Shown here piece by piece: positions 23,626 through 33,004 of a DNA stretch of 38,632 nucleotides (position 1 is the stretch's first letter; every line of letters starts with the position of its first letter). Source of the stretch: Clostridia bacterium (GTDB taxonomy: Bacteria > Bacillota > Clostridia > Oscillospirales > Acutalibacteraceae). The notes beneath the pieces are model-generated. The model did not search any database. It was given only the letters and a program-made list of their open reading frames with translations, and was not told the DNA's origin. Where the stretch lies: assembly GCA_017480115.1 (NCBI GenBank), contig JAFVBH010000050.1:1-38632 (forward strand), in the 5' to 3' direction. The translations under genes were made by a program, and so were the position numbers.

Positions 23626-25083
23626 CTACTTCCGTCCCCGTCGCAGGGCGCGCCGCCATGTGCCGGGATTGATCAACACCAGCATAGGGAACAGCTCCAG
23701 TCTGCCGGCGAGCATATCAAAGCAGAATACATATTTTGACACATCGGAAAACCCGCCGAAGCTGCCCATGGGTCCCACAACATTAAAGCCGGGGCCGATA
23801 TTATTGATCGCCGCGGTAACGGCGGAAAAATTCGTCGTCATATCAAAATCATCAACAGATATGAGCAGCATGGACACGACAAACAGCGCGATATATGCCA
23901 TCATATAAGCGTGCACCGAGCGGAACGTTTCCGCCTCGATGGGCTTGCCGTCCAACCGAACGCGCCGCACCGCCCGGGGGTGCACGATTCGCGCCAGCTC
24001 GTCTCTGGCGGATTTCAGCAAAATAATGATCCGCGATACCTTGATACCGCCGCCTGTACTGCCCGCGCAGGCGCCCATGAACATCAGCCCCAACAGGATC
24101 GTTTTGGAAAGCTGGGGGAAATTATTAAAATCATAGGTCGCGTAACCCGTCGTCGTGATGATCGAGCCGACATGGAACAGCGCGGAGCGGAAGGATTCCT
24201 CCATATTTACAAACAGTTGGCGGGTATTCAGCGTGATCGTCAGCACCGCCAGCGCAATGGCAGAGAAATACCACCATACCTCCTCGCTTTTTGCCGCCTG
24301 TTTCACCTTGCGGATCAAAATGAGATAATACACATTAAAATTAACGCCGAATAAGATCATAAACGCGGCGATCACATACTGGCTGAAAGCGGAATATTCC
24401 GCCAGTCCCGTGGATTTGATCGCAAAACCACCGGTACCCGCCGTACCGAATGACAGCGTCACCGCGTCAAACAGCGGCATACCGCCGCACAGCAGAATAA
24501 CGATCTCCACCACGGTCATAACCGTGTAAATAATATACAGGATCCGTGCGCTTTCCCGCAGCTTCGGGACGGTCTTGCCCACCTGGGGGCCCGGGCTTTC
24601 CGCCTTTAAAAGGTGCATGGCGGAGCCGCCCGCCGTGGGCAGAATCATCAGCAAAAACACCAAAACGCCCATGCCGCCGATCCAATGGGAAAAGCTGCGC
24701 CACAGCAGCGAACACTGCGACAGCGCCTCCACGTCGGATAGGATCGATGAACCCGTCGTGGTAAAACCGGACACCGTTTCAAAAAAAGCATCCGCAAAGC
24801 GGGGAATATCGCCGCTGAAAATAAACGGCAGACAACCGAACAAGCTCAGCGCGATCCAACTCAGCGCCACGGCAACGAAGCCCTCTTTGGCGTAAAACGC
24901 CTGATTTTTGTCACGCTTGAACGTCAGCGCAAACCCAATCAAAAAAGTCAACGCCGCTACAGCAAAAAAGGCATAGCACTGTTTTTCGCCGTAGGCCGCA
25001 CCAACGATCGCGGGCAGCAGCATCAGCACGCCCTCGATCCGCAGCACATAGCCGATAAAATAGCAGATAATGGATAGATTCAT
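23626..25083 (-). CDS. trkH: Potassium uptake protein TrkH (KtrB-like channel subunit)
   Basis: This 485-residue membrane protein forms the K+ pore of the Trk/Ktr system. Four selectivity-filter loops are visible, each after a membrane helix: SGFTTTGSS, FGTAGTGGFAI, ITTTGYATYDF and INNIGPGFNVVG. About ten hydrophobic helices fit the family. It lies one base after trkA, which encodes the cytoplasmic gating subunit, and its own ribosome binding site is weak, so the two are probably coupled. The protein ends in a basic tail (RRALRRGRK). Confidence 0.96.
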   Translation of the reverse strand: MNLSIICYFIGYVLRIEGVLMLLPAIVGAAYGEKQCYAFFAVAALTFLIGFALTFKRDKNQAFYAKEGFVAVALSWIALSLFGCLPFIFSGDIPRFADAFFETVSGFTTTGSSILSDVEALSQCSLLWRSFSHWIGGMGVLVFLLMILPTAGGSAMHLLKAESPGPQVGKTVPKLRESARILYIIYTVMTVVEIVILLCGGMPLFDAVTLSFGTAGTGGFAIKSTGLAEYSAFSQYVIAAFMILFGVNFNVYYLILIRKVKQAAKSEEVWWYFSAIALAVLTITLNTRQLFVNMEESFRSALFHVGSIITTTGYATYDFNNFPQLSKTILLGLMFMGACAGSTGGGIKVSRIIILLKSARDELARIVHPRAVRRVRLDGKPIEAETFRSVHAYMMAYIALFVVSMLLISVDDFDMTTNFSAVTAAINNIGPGFNVVGPMGSFGGFSDVSKYVFCFDMLAGRLELFPMLVLINPGTWRRALRRGRK

Positions 25084-25084
25084 G

Positions 25085-26440
25085 TTATCTTAATATATCC
25101 TCAACATCGTCCAGTTTTTTATGGCTGGTGACAACGATCACCGTGTCCCCCGCCTGAATAACGTCGTTACCGCCGGGAATAATGATTTTTTTCCCGCGGC
25201 TGATCCCGCAGATCAGCAGATTATCCTTCAACCGCATATCCTTCAGCGGAATGCCGATGATGGGCGCGTTCTCGTTAATCTTAAATTCCAGCGCCTCTAC
25301 CTTATCCTCCACCAGCTTGTAGAGGGTCTCCACGTTGTTGCCCACAGCGTTCTGCTTGGCGCGGACAAACTGTAAGATATATTCCGCCGTGATATTCCGC
25401 GGATAGATCACACTGTCCAGATCCAGCTTTGCCAGCACGCTGTCAAAGGCGATGCGGTTGATCTTGGTGACGATCTTCGCATCGGACATTTCCTTCGCGT
25501 ACAAGGAAAGCAGGACATTCTCCTCATCAAATCCCGTCAGCGCGACAAAAGCGCCGGTATCGGCGACGCCCTCCTCCAGCAGCAGGCTTTTATCCGATGC
25601 GTCTCCGTTGATCACCAATGCCTCCGGCAGCTTTTCCGCCAGCTCATTGCACCGTTCATGGTTGCTTTCAATAATCTTGACGGCGATATTGCTGTCGATC
25701 AGCATCTGCGCCACATAATAGGTCAGCGTACCGCCGCCTACGATCATGGCGCCGGGCACGCGGTGGGTATCGATGCCGATCTTTTTGAAGAATTTCTGCG
25801 CCCCGCGGGAAGAAATAACGATGGACGCCTTGTCTCCCGCCCGCAGCTCAAAATTACCGGCGGGAATATAAAACTCGCCGCCACGCTCGATGCTGCAAAA
25901 CAGCAGATTGCTTTCGATCCTGGTTCGCACATAGTTCAAATTTTTGCCGTCCAGCACCGAGCCTTGGGGAATTTTAAAGGTCAGCTGCTCCAGCCTGCCC
26001 TTGGCAAAAGTATTGATCTCAATGGCGGAGGGGAACCGCAGCAGACGGGCGATCTCCGTCGCCGCCGCATACTCGGGATTGATAATCATGGAAAGCCCGA
26101 TGCGATCCTTAATAAAGTTATTCTCTTTCAGATACATCGGGTTACGCACCCGGGCGATGGTAGCGCAGGCGGGATTCTTCCCCGCAAACAGGCAGCACAG
26201 CAGATTTTCCTCGTCAGAACCGGTGACGGCGATCAGCACATCGGCGGCCTCAACGCCCGCCTCCGCAAGCGCCTTGTTATCCAAACCGTTCCCCAAAATT
26301 CCCAATACATCGCTGCTATCGCAAATCTGATGCAGATGCACGGGGTTCGGCTCAATCACGGTTACGTCATGCCCCTCGTCGCAAAGAGTGGCGGCAATAG
26401 TCGCGCCGGTCTTGCCGCCGCCGACAATAATGATCTTCAT
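25085..26440 (-). CDS. trkA: Trk system regulatory subunit TrkA
   Basis: This 451-residue peripheral protein gates the TrkH channel. It has the full double arrangement: the first RCK-N Rossmann fold (IIVGGGKTGATIAATL, about 4-19), the first RCK-C near 140-225, the second RCK-N (MIVGGGTLTYYVAQML, about 233-248) and the second RCK-C near 370-450. NAD(H) or ATP/ADP binding sets the gate in known members. The start follows TAGGAGAAC. The epimerase gene lies 24 bases upstream on the same strand. Confidence 0.96.
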   Translation of the reverse strand: MKIIIVGGGKTGATIAATLCDEGHDVTVIEPNPVHLHQICDSSDVLGILGNGLDNKALAEAGVEAADVLIAVTGSDEENLLCCLFAGKNPACATIARVRNPMYLKENNFIKDRIGLSMIINPEYAAATEIARLLRFPSAIEINTFAKGRLEQLTFKIPQGSVLDGKNLNYVRTRIESNLLFCSIERGGEFYIPAGNFELRAGDKASIVISSRGAQKFFKKIGIDTHRVPGAMIVGGGTLTYYVAQMLIDSNIAVKIIESNHERCNELAEKLPEALVINGDASDKSLLLEEGVADTGAFVALTGFDEENVLLSLYAKEMSDAKIVTKINRIAFDSVLAKLDLDSVIYPRNITAEYILQFVRAKQNAVGNNVETLYKLVEDKVEALEFKINENAPIIGIPLKDMRLKDNLLICGISRGKKIIIPGGNDVIQAGDTVIVVTSHKKLDDVEDILR

Positions 26441-26464
26441 AGTGTTCTCCTACAACCGGTCATC

Positions 26465-27448
26465 TTATGCATGCTCTTTGATCCACGCCACGGTATCCGC
26501 CAGTGACTGCGCCGCCGACATCGGCGCGTAACCCAGATCCCGCGCCGCTTTTTCATAGGAAAAATTGCAGTTATCCTTAAGTTTCTTAATGGTATAGCGC
26601 GTAAACAGCGGCGTTGCGCCGGATATGCCGTAGTAAACCTCCATAATCGGCGCAATGCATTTCACAAACCGCTCCGACATGGAGAAGATCGGCGCGCGGT
26701 TGCCGTTGATCTGATTCAAAGTACGAATAAACGCGTCCACCGTCATATACTCGCCGGAAATGATGTAGCACTCACCATTCCTGCCTCGCGTTGCAGCGGC
26801 GCGAGTCGCCTTTGCAACATCGCGAACGTCTACGAAATTGTATGCGCCGAACGTCATCGTGACCGGATATTTGCCTGACATAAACATACGCACACCCTCG
26901 CCGAGACTGGACCCCTTAAAATCATACGGTCCCGTACATGCGGACGGGTGCAGTACGACGAGCTCCGTATCGCCGTGGTTATCCAGCAGATATTGGGTGG
27001 CAGCTGCTTTGGTTTTCGCGTAAGTGCCAATCAGCGCCGACGGATCGAAATGGGTCTGCTCCACCATGACTTCGCCGTCGGGCAGGGGTCGCAGCGCATC
27101 TACAGAAGACATGTATACCAGCCGCCGCACCTTATTCGCGTGGCAGGCTTTCAACACGTTGATCGTGCCTTCGTAGTTGACGATCCAGGTCCGGTCCTCT
27201 TTGCCCTTATTGATTTCTACCGCGCCTGCGACATGATACACCACGTCCATACCCCGAAACGCAGCCTCCAGCGAGGCGTAATCCGTCACGTCGCCAAGCA
27301 CCACCTTGCAGTCCAGCCCGTCAAACAGCGCGTTGGGCTTGCGCAGCAGGATCGTCACGTCCTCGCCCTGCGCCAGCAGCTCCATCAGCACGGCGTAGCC
27401 CACATGCCCGGTTGCGCCGGTCAGGATACATTTTTCTTTCTTTTCCAT
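26465..27448 (-). CDS. NAD(P)-dependent epimerase/dehydratase, extended SDR
   Basis: This 327-residue enzyme begins with the dinucleotide-binding loop LTGATGHVG (about 9-17). Further SDR marks are DVTDYASLEAAFRGMDVVYHVAG, YMSSVDAL and the catalytic YAKTK (about 145-149). It resembles dihydroflavonol-4-reductase/NAD-epimerase-type proteins; the substrate cannot be read from the sequence. A strong promoter lies upstream, and trkA and trkH follow on the same strand with short gaps, so K+ uptake may be transcribed from this promoter. The GAGG is about ten bases before the ATG. Confidence 0.9.
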   Translation of the reverse strand: MEKKEKCILTGATGHVGYAVLMELLAQGEDVTILLRKPNALFDGLDCKVVLGDVTDYASLEAAFRGMDVVYHVAGAVEINKGKEDRTWIVNYEGTINVLKACHANKVRRLVYMSSVDALRPLPDGEVMVEQTHFDPSALIGTYAKTKAAATQYLLDNHGDTELVVLHPSACTGPYDFKGSSLGEGVRMFMSGKYPVTMTFGAYNFVDVRDVAKATRAAATRGRNGECYIISGEYMTVDAFIRTLNQINGNRAPIFSMSERFVKCIAPIMEVYYGISGATPLFTRYTIKKLKDNCNFSYEKAARDLGYAPMSAAQSLADTVAWIKEHA

Positions 27449-27483
27449 ACGACATATCCCTCGATTTTCTTATACTTAAGCTG

Positions 27484-27512
27484 ATTGTAGCAAAAGTTAA
27501 AAAAATTATCAA
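27484..27512 (-). promoter_or_regulatory. Promoter of the epimerase-trkA-trkH operon
   Basis: On the minus strand TTGATA (27507-27512) and TACAAT (27484-27489) are 17 bases apart, about 36 bases before the start codon. Confidence 0.78.
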
Positions 27513-27513
27513 T

Positions 27514-27561
27514 AAAAAAAAGAAAAAAACTGATTTATCAGCATGTGCCGATAAATCAGTT
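27514..27561 (-). terminator. Terminator of the heat-shock operon after dnaJ
   Basis: AACTGATTTATC (27528-27539) pairs with GATAAATCAGTT (27550-27561). On the minus strand a T-rich tract follows. The stem base belongs to the TCTGATTT hairpin family. Confidence 0.88.
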
Positions 27562-27565
27562 GTGA

Positions 27566-28714
27566 TTATTTCTTTTTCTTACCGAAAAAGCCTTTTTTAT
27601 CATTTTCGTCCAGCTTGCCGCCGCCCAACTCGTTATTCAGTTCGCGGATCAGTTCCTTTTGCCGGTCGGTCAGATTACGCGGCACATCGACGATAATGCG
27701 AATCAACTGATCGCCGCGTCCCCTGCCGTTGACGCTGGGAATACCGCGGTCGCGAATCTTGAACACGTCCCCGGGCTGCGTTCCTGCGGGAATGGAATAT
27801 TTCACCTTGCCGTCCAGCGTAGGGACTTCAATTTCATCGCCCAACGCCGCCTGCGGATAGGACAGTGTCACGTCGCACCAAACATTCATGCCGTCGCGCT
27901 CAAAGAACGGGTGCGGTCTGACGTTCACGCCCACGCGCAGATCGCCTGCGGGGCCGCCGTTTACGCCCTTGTTGCCCTGTCCGCGGACATTAAAGATCTG
28001 CCCGTCGTCGATGCCCGCGGGGATCGACACATCGATCTTTACGCTGCGGCGGATTCTGCCGTTGCCCTTACATTTTGGACAGGGATTGGGGATCACCGTG
28101 CCTCTGCCGCCGCATTTGGGACAGGGACGCTGGGTTGATACCACGCCGAAAGGCGTTCTTTGCTGGGTATTGACCTGCCCTCTGCCGCCGCAGTCGGGAC
28201 AGGTCTGCGCGGACGTACCCTTTGCCGCGCCGGAGCCGCTGCAAGTATCGCAGACCTCGATGCGGGGCACTTCGATGGTGCGCTTGCAGCCCTTTGCCGC
28301 CTCCTCAAAGGAGATGGTGACGTTGGTCTGAATATCGCTGCCGCGGCGTGGCGCGTTGGGATTCGCGTTCCGCTGTCCGCCGAACCCGCCGAAGCCGCCG
28401 CCGAAAAAGCTGGAGAATATATCGCCCAGATCAAAATCCATATCCATGCCGCCGAAGCCGCCTGCCCCGCCCGCGCCGTAGGAGGGATCAACGCCCGCAT
28501 GACCGAAACGGTCATACTTCGCCTTTTTATCGCTGTCGGACAGCACCTCGTACGCCTCATTGATCTCCTTAAACTTTTCCTCGGCGGTCTTATCGTCGGG
28601 GTGCAGATCGGGGTGATACTGCTTGGCGAGTTTTCTGTACGCTTTTTTTATATCATCGGCGGAGGCGGTCTTTTCAACACCCAACACCTCGTAATAGTCT
28701 CTTTTTTCTGCCAT
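27566..28714 (-). CDS. dnaJ: Chaperone protein DnaJ (type I Hsp40)
   Basis: This 382-residue co-chaperone stimulates the ATPase of DnaK and delivers substrates. The J domain holds the HPD motif (QYHPDLHPD, about 33-41). A Gly/Phe-rich segment follows (about 75-125: [11 protein letters not shown] and [11 protein letters not shown]). Four zinc-binding CxxCxGxG repeats lie between about 155 and 235 ([32 protein letters not shown]). The two beta-barrel C-terminal domains and a Lys-rich tail complete it. The start ATG follows GAGGTAG. It is the last gene of the hrcA operon but is separated from dnaK by 511 bases of repeat DNA. Confidence 0.97.
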   Translation of the reverse strand: MAEKRDYYEVLGVEKTASADDIKKAYRKLAKQYHPDLHPDDKTAEEKFKEINEAYEVLSDSDKKAKYDRFGHAGVDPSYGAGGAGGFGGMDMDFDLGDIFSSFFGGGFGGFGGQRNANPNAPRRGSDIQTNVTISFEEAAKGCKRTIEVPRIEVCDTCSGSGAAKGTSAQTCPDCGGRGQVNTQQRTPFGVVSTQRPCPKCGGRGTVIPNPCPKCKGNGRIRRSVKIDVSIPAGIDDGQIFNVRGQGNKGVNGGPAGDLRVGVNVRPHPFFERDGMNVWCDVTLSYPQAALGDEIEVPTLDGKVKYSIPAGTQPGDVFKIRDRGIPSVNGRGRGDQLIRIIVDVPRNLTDRQKELIRELNNELGGGKLDENDKKGFFGKKKK

Positions 28715-28732
28715 ATTTCTACCTCACATTTT

Positions 28733-29160
28733 TCATGAATGATGAATGATGAATAATGGCGGTTGTTTATAGCGAAATAAATTCTGATTTATCGCAGGAA
28801 GATCGTCACGCGATCCTGTAGGGATGCCCATTGGGCATCCGTTGGGGCATATGCGGATTCCCGGGAAAGAGCCCTCGCGGCATAGCCGCTTCGGTCGGAA
28901 CTAAAAATATGCCACCGGCATATTTTTAGTTCCGACGCCCAGTGGGCGTCCGTCAGGTTATGCGCAAAATCAACGGACGGCCATTGGCCGTCCCTACAAG
29001 CAGGTGCGCCCATAATGATCGATGACGGCGCAAGCCCCGTGCCCCGTTGTAAAACGCAGTCGCCGCTTCTGTCCGTTAGGAACGCGCAAACGATATTTTC
29101 CGCATGGTTCTTTTGATATTATTTCAATCAACGCGAAGCGTTCCGAAATCATTCATCATT
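28733..29160 (-). repeat. Mosaic palindromic repeat, copy C, between dnaK and dnaJ
   Basis: Read on the minus strand it holds, in order, a GGACGGCC palindrome (about 28976-28995), a GACGCCC palindrome, a perfect 19-bp inverted repeat (28895-28913 with 28917-28935), the conserved core with CTATGCCGCGAG, and a GGATGCCC palindrome near 28822-28841. Direct repeats ATGAATG and ATGAATA at 28738-28756 and TTCATCATTCATGATTC at 29151-29167 flank it. No gene is visible. Confidence 0.85.
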
Positions 29161-29185
29161 CATGATTCACTTTAAATATGTTCTT

Positions 29186-29213
29186 GAGAGGGAAGGTTTT
29201 CGCCTTCCCTCTC
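29186..29213 (-). terminator. Hairpin after dnaK
   Basis: GAGAGGGAAGG (29186-29196) and CCTTCCCTCTC (29203-29213) form a perfect 11-bp stem 12 bases after the dnaK stop. No T run follows, so it may be an mRNA-stability or processing element rather than a full terminator. Confidence 0.55.
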
Positions 29214-29225
29214 TCGGCTTATGCC

Positions 29226-31088
<1,863 letters not shown>

Positions 31089-31134
31089 TTATATATAATC
31101 AACGGCAAAGCCGTTTCTTGCTTTTTCGGCGCGC

Positions 31135-31680
31135 TTAATTTGCGACCTTGACGGTTGCGGGGCGCAAAATTTTATCGCCCAGCTTGTAACCCTTTGCGAA
31201 CACGTCTGTGATCTCGCCCTCGCCGAAGGCTTCGTCCTCCACGTGCATGACCGCGGAATGGATATTCGGGTCAAAGGTCTCGCCTTTCTCGCCGAACGCC
31301 TCCACGCCCAGCCCCTCAAAGATGTCGGTGAACTGTTTAAAGATCATCTCAACACCCTTTTTGTAATCCTCGGGCGACGCCTTATCGTTGGCGGCGGCTC
31401 TGCCGAAGTTATCCATCACGGGCAGCAGCTTCGTAATCACGTCCGCCTTGCTGAACGCATAGGCGTCCGCTTTTTCTTTCACGGAGCGTTTGCGGAAGTT
31501 ATCATATTCCGCAAGACTGCGAATCAACTTATCCTTGACGCTGTCCAACTCTTCTTTCAGCTTTTTCGCTTCGGAAACCTCCGCTCCGGAGACTTCCGCG
31601 TCTGCGGCTTCCTCCGCCGCTTCCGCAGCTTTGTTTATTTCCTCTTCGGGAGCGATATTCTCCGGATTTTTTTCTTCCAT
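31135..31680 (-). CDS. grpE: Nucleotide exchange factor GrpE
   Basis: This 181-residue co-chaperone releases ADP from DnaK. The N terminus is acidic, Ala/Glu-rich and probably disordered (1-45). A long coiled-coil helix follows (about 50-105: LKEELDSVKDKLIRSLAEYDNFRKRS). The C-terminal beta domain has the family motif HSAVMHVEDEAFGEGEITDVFAKGYKLGDKILRPATVKVA. The start follows AAGGAAAGGG. It is second in the operon, 25 bases after hrcA. Confidence 0.97.
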   Translation of the reverse strand: MEEKNPENIAPEEEINKAAEAAEEAADAEVSGAEVSEAKKLKEELDSVKDKLIRSLAEYDNFRKRSVKEKADAYAFSKADVITKLLPVMDNFGRAAANDKASPEDYKKGVEMIFKQFTDIFEGLGVEAFGEKGETFDPNIHSAVMHVEDEAFGEGEITDVFAKGYKLGDKILRPATVKVAN

Positions 31681-31705
31681 ACGCTCATTCCCTTTCCTTA
31701 TAATA

Positions 31706-32728
31706 TTAATCGGCGTTCTCCGAAAGCAGCGTGCTGACCGCCTCGCACATAAAGCTCAGCACCGCTGTGTACCGCGCGTAGTCCATGCGGGTGGGTCCGA
31801 TAACGGAAAGCGTTCCCGCCTTATGCCCGCCGATTTTATAGGGCGCTTCAATAATACTGGTGTACTCGGTTTCCCGATAGCCGGTTTCCCTGCCGATCAG
31901 CACCGTTACGCCGTCGCCAACCTTGCGCAAAAGATTTTTCAGCGCGGCGCCGCTGTTGAGAAATTCCATCAGCTCATAGGCGCTGCCCTCATAATCCCGC
32001 CGGTTCAGCAAGTTGGAATGCCCCTTGACGATCAGCTCGCAGTCTGCCACCGAGGACGCCAGTTCGTAAAGCGATACCAACAGCGGCGCCATGGAAAGCG
32101 CCTTATCCTCCAAGGATGCGGCGATCGTCTGCAGCCGCGGAATATTCAGATCCGCGGCGCGCTTGCCGGTAAAATCCGCAGAGGCGATGTTGTAAAACAG
32201 CTCCGCGTCACGCATATCCACCGGTTCCGTACAGCGGCAGACCGCCGATTTCACGATACCTGTGGAAGTTACAACCACAACCAGCACGTTCTGCGCACCC
32301 AGCGGAATCAATTCCACCCGCTTCACGCTGGTGCGATTATCCAGCGGCGTTGTCGCCACCGCCGCACAGCCCGTCAGCTCCGCCAAAATGCTGCCCGCGT
32401 CCTCCAGAATCTTTTCCGGCGCCGCCGACATGTGGTCAAGCCCCGACAGCATGCGGTACTGCTCGGAAGATTCCGGCGCGCAGCGGCGCATCAGATGATC
32501 GATATAATATCGGTAGCCGCGTTGGGAAGGGATTCTGCCCGCCGAGGTGTAGGGCTGTTCCAAAAAGCCTTTCGCCGACAGATCCGACATCTCGTTGCGG
32601 ATCGTCGCCGATGAGATCGAGGTCTCGAACAGATCGGAAAGGAATTTTGACCCCACAGGCTCGCCGGTCGCGATAAAATGCTCAACGACAAGTCCCAGAA
32701 TTTTTTCTTTTCTGGCTGTAAGCTCCAT
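31706..32728 (-). CDS. hrcA: Heat-inducible transcription repressor HrcA
   Basis: This 340-residue repressor binds CIRCE and shuts off class I heat-shock genes, in known cases needing GroEL for activity. The N-terminal winged helix-turn-helix (about 1-85) has the typical GEPVGSKFLSDLFETSISSATIRNEMSDLSAKGFLEQPYTSAGRIP run. The GAF-like domain and C-terminal RMDYARYTAVLSFMCEAVS follow. The start follows AGGTGAAAGGAT. A perfect CIRCE lies about 25 bases upstream, so the operon is autoregulated. Confidence 0.97.
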   Translation of the reverse strand: MELTARKEKILGLVVEHFIATGEPVGSKFLSDLFETSISSATIRNEMSDLSAKGFLEQPYTSAGRIPSQRGYRYYIDHLMRRCAPESSEQYRMLSGLDHMSAAPEKILEDAGSILAELTGCAAVATTPLDNRTSVKRVELIPLGAQNVLVVVVTSTGIVKSAVCRCTEPVDMRDAELFYNIASADFTGKRAADLNIPRLQTIAASLEDKALSMAPLLVSLYELASSVADCELIVKGHSNLLNRRDYEGSAYELMEFLNSGAALKNLLRKVGDGVTVLIGRETGYRETEYTSIIEAPYKIGGHKAGTLSVIGPTRMDYARYTAVLSFMCEAVSTLLSENAD

Positions 32729-32751
32729 ATCCTTTCACCTCTGATTTTGAT

Positions 32752-32778
32752 TTAGCACTCTATATTGTCGAGTGCTAA
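32752..32778 (-). promoter_or_regulatory. CIRCE operator of the hrcA operon
   Basis: TTAGCACTC (32752-32760), nine spacer bases and GAGTGCTAA (32770-32778) match the CIRCE consensus exactly. It lies just downstream of the -10 box, where HrcA would block transcription. Confidence 0.97.
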
Positions 32779-32789
32779 CTTCATTTAAT

Positions 32790-32818
32790 ACTATAGTACT
32801 ATGGTGCGCGTTTGTCAA
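32790..32818 (-). promoter_or_regulatory. Sigma-A promoter of the hrcA operon
   Basis: On the minus strand TTGACA (32813-32818) and TATAGT (32790-32795) are 17 bases apart. Confidence 0.88.
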
Positions 32819-32878
32819 GGATTTTTTCGGGATAAATTGTTAAAGATTTATGAATTTACCATTTAGAAAAACAGAAAA

Positions 32879-32905
32879 CAAGCACTCCGCGCCCCCGAGT
32901 GCTTA
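32879..32905. promoter_or_regulatory. Second, degenerate CIRCE-like palindrome
   Basis: CAAGCACTC, nine bases (CGCGCCCCC) and GAGTGCTTA reproduce the CIRCE half-sites with 7 of 9 and 8 of 9 matches and the exact 9-base spacing. It lies between the divergent hrcA and alpha-galactosidase promoters. It could be an auxiliary HrcA site; a chance hairpin cannot be excluded. Confidence 0.6.
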
Positions 32906-32946
32906 CCCTCATTAAATCAACCTGCGCCGATAAAAGAGATTTCATC

Positions 32947-32975
32947 TTGTTTTTGCCGTACACATATGCTATCAT
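32947..32975 (+). promoter_or_regulatory. Probable promoter of the alpha-galactosidase gene
   Basis: TTGTTT (32947-32952) and TATCAT (32970-32975) are 17 bases apart, about 30 bases before the start codon. Confidence 0.6.
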
Positions 32976-33004
32976 ACTACCATCACACAAGGGAGGTATC
33001 AACA

